A DNA stretch of 64,000 nucleotides from Gemmata palustris (GTDB lineage: Bacteria > Planctomycetota > Planctomycetia > Gemmatales > Gemmataceae), in the NCBI RefSeq assembly GCF_017939745.1, contig NZ_JAGKQQ010000001.1, positions 8,199,299 through 8,263,298 on the forward strand. Direction: 5' to 3'. Shown here piece after piece: positions 53,244 through 62,065 of this stretch (position 1 is its first letter; the number at the start of each line of letters is the position of its first letter). The notes beneath the pieces were generated by a model. The model had not been told where the DNA came from. It worked only from the letters and a program-made list of their open reading frames with translations, and did not search any database. Position numbers and translations under genes: made by a program.

Positions 53244-55409
53244 ATGCCCGCTCCCGACTTCCTCTCTGGCGAATCGGCCGACCCCCCCAGTAGTCACTCC
53301 GAACCCCCATCTAGACCGGGGGAGCCGCCCGACGGATCTCCCCCACAACCCACCAACACTAACGCGGACCCTCCGGTCCCCGCGCCGGCCCCGTTCCGCG
53401 CCGCGTGGCCGTGGGTGCTGTGCGTCATCGGGTTGGACTACCTCAGTACACTCGCGTACCAGCCCTCGATCGCGTTCGGCGCGGCGGGCCGGCTGGCGCC
53501 GCTCGTGACGGTGCTGATTGCGCTCGTCACGCTCGGGTTCGCGCTCCCCGTTTACTGCTACATCGCGGGCCGGTCGCCCCACGGCGGCGGGTCCACCGCG
53601 CTCCTGGAGCGCGTCGTTCCGGGGTGGTTCGGGAAACTGCTTCTGCTCGTGCTGCTCGCGTTTGGTGCGGTGGACCTCGTGTTCACGCGCACGTTCTCTA
53701 CCGCGACCGCGGCCGAGCACCTCACGTTCAACCCGCACCCCCAATGGCAGCAGGCGCTCGACGACGCCACGCGCTGGGGCGATACCGCGCGCGCCGGGCT
53801 ACCCGATTGGGCCAAACGGCGGTCCGACGGGCTGTGGCACCGGCAAACGGTCGTGTCGCTCGTCATTCTTGTTTTGAGCACAGCGACGGGGCTGCTCTTC
53901 TTTCGCGGGTACACGCGGAACTTCATCCGGCTCGCCGCACTCACGGTTCTCGTTTACCTCGTGATGACGCTCGTCGTGGTCGGGAGCGGCGTCGCGTATT
54001 TGGTGGATCACCCGAAACTGATCGCGTCGTGGTGGGCCGATGTGTGGAGCGGGAACTGGCGCCCGGGTGCTGACGCGCCTTCCCCCGGTGGTTGGGGCGC
54101 GCTGCTCGGGGCGTGCATCCCACTAATCCCCGCGCTGTGCCTCGGGCTGAGCGGGTTCGAGCTAACGCTGATGGCGATGCCGCTCGTTCGCGGGCGGAAG
54201 GACGACGATCCGCAGAAACCCCGCGGTGTGATCCGCAACACGCGACTCCTTCTCACGCTCGCCGCGGTCACGATGTCCACGTACCTGCTCACGTCCACGC
54301 TCGTGACGACGGTGCTGATCCCGCCGGGTGCGCAGGAAGTAAACGGGCAAGCGAAGTACCGCTCGCTCGCGTACCTCGCGCACGGCGGGGCGCTCTCCGA
54401 CGGCCAATCCGCGATTGCGATGAATCCCGTGTTCGGGTTGGCGTTCGGTACGGTTTACGACGCCGCCACGGTCGCGATCCTCGCGCTCGCGGGGCTGAGC
54501 TTCGCGCTCACGCTCGCGTCGTGGATTCCGCCGTACCTGAACCGGCTCGGCATGGAGTTCAGTTGGTCGGTGAAACTCGGCGTGCTGGCGTACCTGTTCC
54601 TCGCGCTGAAGTTCGTGCTCATCGCGTACTACGCGACCGACATCGACGCCCACCGCGCCGCGTACCTCACGGCGGTGCTCGCGCTCTTCGCGTTCGCCGC
54701 GCTCGCCGCGACCGTGGACGTCTGGCAGCGCCGGACCGCGCGCGGGTGGCGCAAGGTGCTCCGCGTGCCGCCGGTGTTCCTGCTCGCGCTGGCCACGTTC
54801 GGCGCGTGTACGATCCTGGTCGCGTGGACGCGGCCCGTCGGTGCGGTGGTCGCGGGCGCGTTTGTTGCCCTGGTGCTGGTGCTGTCCGTTATCAGTCGGG
54901 CGTGGCGCAGCACCGAGTTCCGGTTCGAGGCGTTCGAGTTCGCGGACAAGGTGACCGAACACGAGTGGGAGCGCCTGATGGCGGCCGACTTGCCGATCCT
55001 GGTTCCGCTCCGACCGGGCAAACACGACCTCCGGGCGCGGGAGATCGAGGTCCGCACGCGGCACCGCATCCCCGGCACGCTGCCGATCATGTTCGTCCTG
55101 GCAGAAGTGGCCGACCCGAGCAACTTCAACCAGCACCCGTTGGTGCGGATCGCGCGCGACGAGGGGCGCGTGGTGATCCACATCACGCGCTGTTGCTCGG
55201 TGGCACACGCGGTGGCGGCGTGCGCACTCGAACTCGCGAAAACGGGCGGCGTACCGGAGGTCCACTTCGGCTGGTCGGTCGAGAACCCGGTAACGGCGAA
55301 CCTGCACTTCGTGCTGTTCGGGATCGGTAACGTGCCGTGGATGGTGTACACACTGATCCGCCGCGCCGATGTGCCGGACGACCGCAAGCCGCACGTCGTC
55401 GTGGCGTAG
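53244..55409 (+). CDS. APC-superfamily permease with cytosolic C-terminal domain
   Basis: A 721-residue protein. A Ser/Pro-rich cytoplasmic N-terminus is followed by about 12 membrane segments of APC type (YLSTLAYQPSIAFGAAG; GGGSTALLERVVPGWFGKL; ACIPLIPALCLGLSGFELT) and a soluble C-terminal domain of about 190 residues (EFRFEAFEFADKVTEHEWER onward). It probably moves amino acids or similar solutes. The substrate is unknown. ATG 53244 follows GGAGG. Confidence 0.85.
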   Translation: MPAPDFLSGESADPPSSHSEPPSRPGEPPDGSPPQPTNTNADPPVPAPAPFRAAWPWVLCVIGLDYLSTLAYQPSIAFGAAGRLAPLVTVLIALVTLGFALPVYCYIAGRSPHGGGSTALLERVVPGWFGKLLLLVLLAFGAVDLVFTRTFSTATAAEHLTFNPHPQWQQALDDATRWGDTARAGLPDWAKRRSDGLWHRQTVVSLVILVLSTATGLLFFRGYTRNFIRLAALTVLVYLVMTLVVVGSGVAYLVDHPKLIASWWADVWSGNWRPGADAPSPGGWGALLGACIPLIPALCLGLSGFELTLMAMPLVRGRKDDDPQKPRGVIRNTRLLLTLAAVTMSTYLLTSTLVTTVLIPPGAQEVNGQAKYRSLAYLAHGGALSDGQSAIAMNPVFGLAFGTVYDAATVAILALAGLSFALTLASWIPPYLNRLGMEFSWSVKLGVLAYLFLALKFVLIAYYATDIDAHRAAYLTAVLALFAFAALAATVDVWQRRTARGWRKVLRVPPVFLLALATFGACTILVAWTRPVGAVVAGAFVALVLVLSVISRAWRSTEFRFEAFEFADKVTEHEWERLMAADLPILVPLRPGKHDLRAREIEVRTRHRIPGTLPIMFVLAEVADPSNFNQHPLVRIARDEGRVVIHITRCCSVAHAVAACALELAKTGGVPEVHFGWSVENPVTANLHFVLFGIGNVPWMVYTLIRRADVPDDRKPHVVVA

Positions 55410-55425
55410 TGACAGCACCGCTGGC

Positions 55426-57018
55426 TCACGACAGAAACCGGCGGAGCACGTTCTCGGTGACGCGCGAAACGGCTTCGTCTACCGGCAGCGACGCGACGAA
55501 GTTGATTGAGCCGACGGAGAACACCTCGCCGCCCGAAGGCGTGGCGAACGTGAGCATGTCGGCCCCGCCGTTGTCGGGATTGAGTCCCCTCGCAATGACA
55601 TTCACGTTCTCCGGCGAACTCGGAGATACTTTGTCCGTTTCGTGCCCGGACGCACCGCCCGGGCAGCGCATGTGCAAGCACTTCTCGCCGAATGTGTCGC
55701 CGGTCTTCAGGTCCGTGCCCGCAAAGGCCCAGTGCGATGCGTCCATCACGCGGTACGGCGCGCCGGTCATGGCGCCCGCGGGCGTGAACACGCAGCCCAG
55801 GAGATTCGCTTCGGATTCGTGGCGCATCGCGTAGCGGCTCTCGTGACCGCCCAAACCTGCGATATCCAATCCCGCGATCTTTCCGTTGTGGTGAAGTACG
55901 GCCCCTGTAGGGAGCAACTCCACCGCACAGTTCAGCCCGTTCCCGCCGAGGTACACGAGCCGACCACCCTCCTCGAACCCCCATCGCTTCACGCGCTCGT
56001 ACATGCGGCGCGTCCAGTATTCGGGGTGAACCGCGATCACCAGCACGCGGTACTGCGACAAGTCGAGCGTGCCGTTGTCGAGCTGCGTTTCGGCGAAGTA
56101 GTCGTAAGCGAACCCCTGCCGTTCGAGCCAGCCGAGGAGCCGCCATTCGGCCGGCGCGAGGTGGCACGCTTGCCGGCCCTCGATCGGGTCCGTGATCTGC
56201 TCCGTGAAGTCGATGTGGTTGAACGGTTCGGGCCGGTCGAACGAGAGCGGTGGGTAGTGATCCGCGCCCCAAGTAAAGAACCCCGCGTCGGAGTAACGCT
56301 TCAGTTCCGCGCGGGCGTTGATTGTTGGCGTTGGGGGCAGGCCGTCGGCGTGGATGTAATTGCTGCGGCCCCCGAAGTTGTTGTAGGCGTTCCAGGTGAA
56401 GTTCGATGCGAGCACCGCCATCTTCGCGGTGGGGCGCGCCGGTGCGACGATCCACGGGAAGCTGAATTGTCGGCCGCTCGCGGTCGAGGCCCGAAAGTAG
56501 TACAGCCCGCTCCGTTCCGGCCCCGCGACGTGCTGCGAATGCACCGAGTTCGCATAGCCGACTTTGTTCCACTCCGCGCCGGTCTGCGTGTAGTCGCCGT
56601 CGGGTGTGATTTGCATCACAGCGCGCGGACCGTGTTCGTCGTGCCAGCCGAGCGCCCGCACGAACTCGGGTCGCCAACCGCACCGCCACAGTTCGAGCTT
56701 GTACGGCTCGACCGAGTGAACGCGGAACTCGGATGCTTCCCCGCTGCGTACCCATTTCGGCCATGCGTACCCGAGCAACCCGTCGGAGAGCAGCCGGAAA
56801 TGGTGCGGTGTGGAGCAGGGTAATGTGACTCGACTGAACTTCGCGCCGTACCCCGGCTTCTGAAGCACCACGCGGTACTCGCCGGGCGGCAAAGCAAGGT
56901 GAACCGCCCCGGATGCGCGCGACCGCACGTCCCACGATTCGCCCGATGTACTGATGAACTCCAGCACCACATCGGGCAGCGCAACGAACCGCTCGTCGCT
57001 GACGAAACCAACCAGCAT
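55426..57018 (-). CDS. N,N-dimethylformamidase beta-subunit-like protein
   Basis: A 530-residue protein. The N-terminal about 80 residues form a carboxypeptidase-regulatory-like sandwich (VHLALPPGEYRVVLQKPGYG). The rest matches the DMFA large-subunit family: SGLYYFRAST, VLASNFTWNAYNNFGGRSNY, DYFAETQLDNG, VLVIAVHPEYWTRRMYERV and LVYLGGNGLN. In known systems this chain pairs with a small alpha subunit, but no small-subunit gene is adjacent here. The enzyme could hydrolyse formamides or a related amide. Confidence 0.85.
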   Translation of the reverse strand: MLVGFVSDERFVALPDVVLEFISTSGESWDVRSRASGAVHLALPPGEYRVVLQKPGYGAKFSRVTLPCSTPHHFRLLSDGLLGYAWPKWVRSGEASEFRVHSVEPYKLELWRCGWRPEFVRALGWHDEHGPRAVMQITPDGDYTQTGAEWNKVGYANSVHSQHVAGPERSGLYYFRASTASGRQFSFPWIVAPARPTAKMAVLASNFTWNAYNNFGGRSNYIHADGLPPTPTINARAELKRYSDAGFFTWGADHYPPLSFDRPEPFNHIDFTEQITDPIEGRQACHLAPAEWRLLGWLERQGFAYDYFAETQLDNGTLDLSQYRVLVIAVHPEYWTRRMYERVKRWGFEEGGRLVYLGGNGLNCAVELLPTGAVLHHNGKIAGLDIAGLGGHESRYAMRHESEANLLGCVFTPAGAMTGAPYRVMDASHWAFAGTDLKTGDTFGEKCLHMRCPGGASGHETDKVSPSSPENVNVIARGLNPDNGGADMLTFATPSGGEVFSVGSINFVASLPVDEAVSRVTENVLRRFLS

Positions 57019-57168
57019 GGGCTTCTCCGAACGTGTCGCGACATTTCACCAGACCGCGACTCGGAACGCGAGCGCCGAGAACCGAAAGGGCGTTATTCGT
57101 CAGTGTGGGTAGTCGGGGCGTGGGGCAGAAGAGTGTGGAAGCTGTTGGAAAAGAATTGGCTGAATGGC

Positions 57169-57224
57169 TGTGGGGCGTGTTCGGTGAAGGAGTCTCGTAA
57201 CTCCTTCACCGAACACGCCCCACA
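57169..57224. repeat. Perfect 25-bp palindrome
   Basis: Arms 57169-57193 and 57200-57224 (TGTGGGGCGTGTTCGGTGAA and onward) are exact reverse complements around a 6-base loop. It lies 26 bases after the stop of the S41 fusion gene and about 150 bases before the start of the DMFA-like gene. There is no T-run, so it is a long hairpin at the 3' end or a palindromic mobile unit. Confidence 0.85.
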
Positions 57225-57249
57225 ACTGTGCGTTCGCACGGCAAGGCGG

Positions 57250-59901
57250 TTACTTCTTGTCCTTAATCAGCCCGCGCAGGTGCTCCACGGCCTTCGCCAG
57301 TTGCTTGTCCTTGGCGGGGTCAACGACCGGGACTTTCTTGCCCGCAGGCGGGATGATTTCGAGGTCGCGACTGTACTCGAACCAGTCGGTGAGTTCCTCG
57401 CGGGTCAACTTGATCTCGAACCCGGCGTCGGGCTTCACGCCCCACTCGTCCTTCGCCTTCAGTTCCGTGGACTGCTCCATCGCGACCTTGTCGATGTTCC
57501 GGCCGCTCGGCGGGTAGTATCGGGCCACGGTGTACTTGATCCGCCCCTCGGTCTGCTCGTAGGGCTCGACGTGTTGGACGCTGCCCTTGCCGTAAGTGCG
57601 TTCGCCAATGATAGTTGCGCGACTGTGATCCTGGAGACACGCGGCGAGGATTTCGCTGGCACTCGCGCTGTTACCGTTGATGAGCACCACAATCGGGAAG
57701 CTCTTGTCGCCCGCGGCGCGACCGGAGTAGGTGTTGACCGCGCCCGCGCCGCCGCGCTCCTTCGTGGTCACGATCGCCTCGCGGCCCACGAACAGTTCGC
57801 AGATGTCGATGACGCCCTTCAGCGACCCACCGGGGTTGTTGCGCACGTCGATGACCAGGCCGTTCAGCCCGGACCGCTTCATGCTCGCCAGCGCCCGCTT
57901 GATGTCGGCCGTCGTTCCCAGGTCGTCCGAGATGGAGATGAACTGGCTCAGGTGCAGGTAGCCGATCTTGCTCTTCTCGTCGATGTAGTACGACCAGTCG
58001 TTCTTGTCGTCGCGCTTCACGCCGTGAACGGTTTCCACCATCACGTAGTTGCGGGTGAGGCGGAACACCTTCGGTTCGCTCTCGCCCTCGCGCTGGACCA
58101 CGAGCGCGACCGGGGTGTCCGGCTTGCCGGTGATGAGGTTCACCGCGTCGTCGGTCTTCAGCCCCTTGGTGCTGTGGACCTTCTTCGCGTCGTCCGGCAG
58201 CACCTTGCCCTGCTTGTCCACTTCGAGGCGAATCTCGGTGATGAGGTCGCCGGCCTGGATGCCCGCGCGGAACGCCGGGCTGCCCTTGATGGGCGTCACG
58301 ACGAGCAAACCGTCGCGGACCGCTTCGCGGCGAATGATGATGCCGACGCCGGGGAACCGGCCGAACAGTTGGCCCTGCGTGCGGAGCCACTCTTCCTTGG
58401 TGAAGTACCCGGCGTAGGGGTCGTGGAGCGCCCCGATGAGGGCACGAATGGTCACGTCGGCGGCCTTTTCGCCGTCGAGGTCTTCGCGCTTGCCGAGCCG
58501 GAGCCGGGCCTCGACGAGCAGTTCCCTGCCGCGCTCGTCGCTGATGTCTTTGGGGGCCTTGAGCGCGTCGGCGATGTCGGCGGGGATCGCTTCATCGGCC
58601 TCGGTGAACACGCCGCGGATCGCCAGCGCGGTCAGTTCGCCGCGCGACAGCGGCTTGATGTACTCGGCCGACAGTTTGGAGATCGCCGGGGCGACTTTCT
58701 TGGCGAATTCGGTCGCGTCCTCGGTCGGCAGTTTCAGCCCTTCGAGGAGCTTCTTGCGCGCGCCTTCGAGGTCGGCCACGGTACCGCCATCGGCGAGCTT
58801 CTGGTACTCCTTGCGGAGCGCCTGCGACCACTTCAGCTTCGGCATCTGGAACAGGAGGGTGACCGCTTCTTTCGCGAGGTCCGGCGTGAGTTTGGTGTCC
58901 TTGGTCAGCGCCTCAACAGTTTCGATCCGCTTCTTGACGGTCGCGGTCTCGGCGGGGTTGCGCGTGACCCAGAACTTGCTGGCCCCGCGGCCGACGAAGA
59001 CCGGTTCGAGTTCCTTTTCCTTGTCGGTCTTGCCCGTCGCGCGGGCGGCGGTGGGGATCTCTTTTTCCAGGTACTTGAGCAGCTCGCGCGTGGTGACGAT
59101 GCCGTCCGATTCGTAGCCCTCGTTGTACGGGGCCTGGTCCGCTTTACCGCCGAGCCCGGCAGAGAGCACCGAGTAGAACAGCCCGTGATCGCCCTTCGTG
59201 AGCGCGTCCTGGAACGGCGGGTTGCCGAGGACCAGCACGCGGTTGGGCGGGAGCATGTTGTCGTCTTTTTCGTCGCCGAAGACGAGCTTCATGATCTCGC
59301 CCCAACTCGGCTCCACGATCTTCTCGGTCCCGGCGTCGATCCCGCCCCGGTACTGAATGTCCATCATCAGGAGCACGTTCTGGTTCTTCAGCTTCTTGAA
59401 CGCCGGTTCCAGATCGGTGATCTGGAGGGCGGTCTTGGCCCGCTCCTTCACGGTGCTGTCGGAAGTGAAGATGCACGGCTTGTCGCCGGCGGAGGTGCCG
59501 CGCCCGAAGAACGCGAGGATCACCGTGTCTTCCGGTCCGGTGGACGCGACCGCCGTTTCGACTGCCTTCACGACCGCTTCACGGGTGGCATCGGCCGAGA
59601 GGAGCAGTTTCGCGCGGTCCGCGGAAGCACCGAGGTACTTCTTGTCGGTGAGCATCGCGTGGAGCGCTTTGGCATCGGCGTCGGCCGTCGGGCGCGGGCT
59701 GATGGCCTTGTCCTTGAACTCGCCGACGCCGACGACGACGACGTAAGGGCCTTGCGCTTTGGTGGCGGCCTCGCGCCCCTCCGCGGCCGAAGCCCGCAGT
59801 TGCGGACCGACCGCCAGCGCTACCGCGGCGATTGCGCCCAGAATCCACACGCGCGCGTTCATCAAGTTATCCTCTCCTGTAGGCCTGGCACGGCCGGTCA
59901 C
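57250..59901 (-). CDS. Pseudo-caspase fused to CtpA-type S41 protease
   Basis: An 883-residue secreted protein with a signal peptide (about residues 1-27). Residues 38-305 have a caspase-like (C14) layout: YVVVVGVGEFKD, EDTVILAFFGRGTS, VLLMMDIQYRGG, GLFYSVLSAGLGGKADQAPY and DGIVTTRELLKYL. The catalytic His of SGHG is R121 (FGRG) and the Cys of DxCHS is Q170, so it is dead. Residues 500-810 are a CtpA/S41 protease with a PDZ segment (GSPAFRAGIQAGDLITEI) and catalytic motifs NSASASEIL (Ser, about 748) and YGKGSVQ (Lys, about 774). It cleaves proteins in the periplasm; the dead domain may bind substrates or regulate. Confidence 0.88.
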   Translation of the reverse strand: MTGRARPTGEDNLMNARVWILGAIAAVALAVGPQLRASAAEGREAATKAQGPYVVVVGVGEFKDKAISPRPTADADAKALHAMLTDKKYLGASADRAKLLLSADATREAVVKAVETAVASTGPEDTVILAFFGRGTSAGDKPCIFTSDSTVKERAKTALQITDLEPAFKKLKNQNVLLMMDIQYRGGIDAGTEKIVEPSWGEIMKLVFGDEKDDNMLPPNRVLVLGNPPFQDALTKGDHGLFYSVLSAGLGGKADQAPYNEGYESDGIVTTRELLKYLEKEIPTAARATGKTDKEKELEPVFVGRGASKFWVTRNPAETATVKKRIETVEALTKDTKLTPDLAKEAVTLLFQMPKLKWSQALRKEYQKLADGGTVADLEGARKKLLEGLKLPTEDATEFAKKVAPAISKLSAEYIKPLSRGELTALAIRGVFTEADEAIPADIADALKAPKDISDERGRELLVEARLRLGKREDLDGEKAADVTIRALIGALHDPYAGYFTKEEWLRTQGQLFGRFPGVGIIIRREAVRDGLLVVTPIKGSPAFRAGIQAGDLITEIRLEVDKQGKVLPDDAKKVHSTKGLKTDDAVNLITGKPDTPVALVVQREGESEPKVFRLTRNYVMVETVHGVKRDDKNDWSYYIDEKSKIGYLHLSQFISISDDLGTTADIKRALASMKRSGLNGLVIDVRNNPGGSLKGVIDICELFVGREAIVTTKERGGAGAVNTYSGRAAGDKSFPIVVLINGNSASASEILAACLQDHSRATIIGERTYGKGSVQHVEPYEQTEGRIKYTVARYYPPSGRNIDKVAMEQSTELKAKDEWGVKPDAGFEIKLTREELTDWFEYSRDLEIIPPAGKKVPVVDPAKDKQLAKAVEHLRGLIKDKK

Positions 59902-60321
59902 TAATTCTGGCCATTGTCACCATTGAGCCGAACCCGTCAATCGCATTTACACGGCGGTTACGCCGGAGGCGCGAGGCCCATCGGTGGGGTGGGATACAGG
60001 CGATTGCGGATGTTCTCACTGCGGAATCGGTGCTTTTGGCGTGCGCATTTGCCGCAAGTTTCGGGCCGATGAATCCAACGAAGATCGAGCCCGGATCGGT
60101 GTACCTCGCGGCTAACATTTGCTAACAATTCTGGCCCGGCTGATTTGTTAGCCGATTGCCGCAATTGCAAAGGCGGCAGCTAGTTATGGCAAAGAAATTC
60201 GGGTGGCCATTGTTAGCCGCTGGTTTCTCCTGGGACCGCGGGCATCTTGCCCGCCCTTCTGCTTATGGCAGCGAAGGCGATAAAGATGCCCGCGGTCCCA
60301 GGGTAACAGAGATACGACGCT
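59902..60321. other. Intergenic region with hairpin near its right end
   Basis: 420 bases between the S41 fusion start and the aminotransferase stop. No plausible gene is present. The left half should hold the promoter of the fusion gene. An inverted repeat at 60231-60300 is listed separately. Confidence 0.65.
60231..60300. repeat. 18-bp perfect inverted repeat
   Basis: Arms 60231-60248 (TGGGACCGCGGGCATCTT) and 60283-60300 are exact reverse complements around 34 bases that include a second GGGC-rich partial pairing. It lies 21 bases after the aminotransferase stop, so it may act as a 3' hairpin on that transcript. Confidence 0.85.
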
Positions 60322-61458
60322 TCACTTCCTCTTTGCCAACGTGCGAAGGATCTCGATACCGCGGTGAAGCGTTTCATCGGTGGCGGCGTAGGACACGCGG
60401 AAGTGCGTGTCGCGGCCGCTGAACACGTTGCCCGGGATCACGAGCAGGTTGTGTTTGACCGCTTCCGTGACGAATTCGGTCGCCGTTCCCCACGGCGCCT
60501 TCGGGTACAGGTAGAAGGCCCCGCCCGGCGCCACGAACTCGTACACCCCCCTCAACCCCTCCATCAACAAGTCGCGTTTGCGCTTGTAGTCCGCGACGAT
60601 CCCGGACACGTCAAAATCCAACGCGGCAATGCCGCCCCATTGTACGATGCTCGGTGCGCACACAAATGTACATTGCTGCAGTTTCGCCATTTCCTGGATC
60701 AATCGCTTCGGGCCGTGTGCCCAGCCCAGGCGCCAACCGGTGATGCCGTAGGTCTTCCCGAAGCCCTCGATCACCAGCACGTTCGGGTCGTAAGACGCGG
60801 GCGATTGCGGGGCGCCGTCGTAGTGAAATCCGCGGTAAATCTCGTCGCTGATGAGGAGGATACCGCGGTCGCGTGCGAGTTCGGCCAGTCCCTTTTGAGT
60901 GGCCGCATCGAGTACCGCACCCGTGGGGTTCGAGGGGGACGAGAGCACGATGGCTTTCGTCCGCGGGGTGATCGCGGCGGCGACTTTGTCAACATCGAGC
61001 CGGAAGTCCGGGTAAGTGTCCACTGTCACGAGCTTCCCGCCCGCGAGCGCGACCACGTTCGGGTACGCGACGAAGTACGGGTCCGCGGTGATGACCTCGT
61101 CGCCCGGATTCACGACCGCGAGCAGCGCGAGCACCAACCCGCCACTGGTGCCGCTCGTGACCAACACGTCGCGCTCGTAGCCTGGGGCCACCTGTGGCGG
61201 AGCGGGGAAGCGGGCTTGTGCGTCCGCGAGTAACCGCGAGCACAGTTCGGGGATGCCCTGCGTGACGGTGTAGCCGTTGCGGTTCCCGTCGATGGCCGCC
61301 TTCGCAGCGTTCTTGATGGAGTCGGGCACGTCGAAGTGCGGTTGCCCGATGCTGAGGTTGACCGGGTCTTTCAGCGACCGGGCCAACTCGAAGACCTTCC
61401 GCACGCCGGACACTTCGACCGCTCGCGTGCGGTCCGCTAGAAACGATTCGGGGAACAC
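60322..61458 (-). CDS. PLP-dependent class I/II aminotransferase
   Basis: A 378-residue enzyme with the fold-type I pattern: DPVNLSIGQPHFDVPDSI, NGYTVTQGIPEL, VTSGTSGGLVLALLAVVNPG, AIVLSSPSNPTGAVLD, ILLISDEIYRGF and the PLP-lysine motif EGFGKTYGITGWRLGW. It is probably an aspartate- or aromatic-type aminotransferase; the substrate is not fixed by sequence. GTG 61458 is chosen because AGGAG precedes it at 6 bases and the family starts there; ATG 61491 is the alternative. Confidence 0.9.
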   Translation of the reverse strand: MFPESFLADRTRAVEVSGVRKVFELARSLKDPVNLSIGQPHFDVPDSIKNAAKAAIDGNRNGYTVTQGIPELCSRLLADAQARFPAPPQVAPGYERDVLVTSGTSGGLVLALLAVVNPGDEVITADPYFVAYPNVVALAGGKLVTVDTYPDFRLDVDKVAAAITPRTKAIVLSSPSNPTGAVLDAATQKGLAELARDRGILLISDEIYRGFHYDGAPQSPASYDPNVLVIEGFGKTYGITGWRLGWAHGPKRLIQEMAKLQQCTFVCAPSIVQWGGIAALDFDVSGIVADYKRKRDLLMEGLRGVYEFVAPGGAFYLYPKAPWGTATEFVTEAVKHNLLVIPGNVFSGRDTHFRVSYAATDETLHRGIEILRTLAKRK

Positions 61459-61491
61459 GGCGACTCCTGGCGAACCCGCCCGCGAGGGCAA

Positions 61492-61646
61492 TGGTGAACC
61501 CCGCCCGCAAGGGCGGTGGGTAGTGGCGCGCCTACTAAGGGCGGCGAGTGGTTATCCTACGCACGATTGCCTTTGCGGGCGGGTGCGTGGAATTCGACCC
61601 ACCACTCGTGCGCGGCACCCGCTGCCCTTGCGGGCAGGGTTCACCA
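61492..61646. repeat. 30-bp inverted repeat upstream of the aminotransferase
   Basis: Arms 61492-61521 and 61617-61646 pair at 27 of 30 positions (TGGTGAACCC and GCCCGCAAGGGC core). The interior repeats related GGGC/GCCC motifs. It lies directly upstream of the aminotransferase start and in the 406-base gene-free stretch 61459-61864, which otherwise holds nothing I recognise. Confidence 0.75.
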
Positions 61647-62065
61647 GACTCGCCCGGTGCTCCGTTGGAATCAACCGATTCGACGGGAGCTTCCATCGGG
61701 TGCGATGCGGCGGCCCGAGACTTCGAGATTCCGGTTGGATCGTTTCAGTGGGCCGATTTGGTCACATATTTTTCGACATCAGTCGACAAGTACGAAAGGG
61801 GCGGCCGTCCTTCGCGTGCGCAGTTGGTTGGACCAACCTCCGTTCCCGGTGAAGAGGACACGCAATGAAACAATTGGTGTTTGCTGTGGCACTGCTCGGT
61901 TTGCTGCCCAGCATTGGAACTGCCGGCGATATTGTAATTCCGGAAGACAAGACTCCCTTCAATATCAATTTGGGCGATGTTGTTCGCATTCCGGTTAAGG
62001 CTGCCGCCGGTACACAAGTCAACGCCCGCGTATCGGCCTCGTCGCAAGTAACCGTTCAGACCGTT

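Noticed and set aside
54629-57049. An 806-codon open frame on the minus strand
   Set aside because: It overlaps the DMFA-like gene in another frame and the APC permease on the opposite strand, with no motifs of its own.
56899-59904. A 1001-codon open frame on the plus strand
   Set aside because: It is antisense to the S41 fusion gene, which has a signal peptide and protease motifs; the plus-strand frame shows only low-complexity Arg/Val/Leu text.
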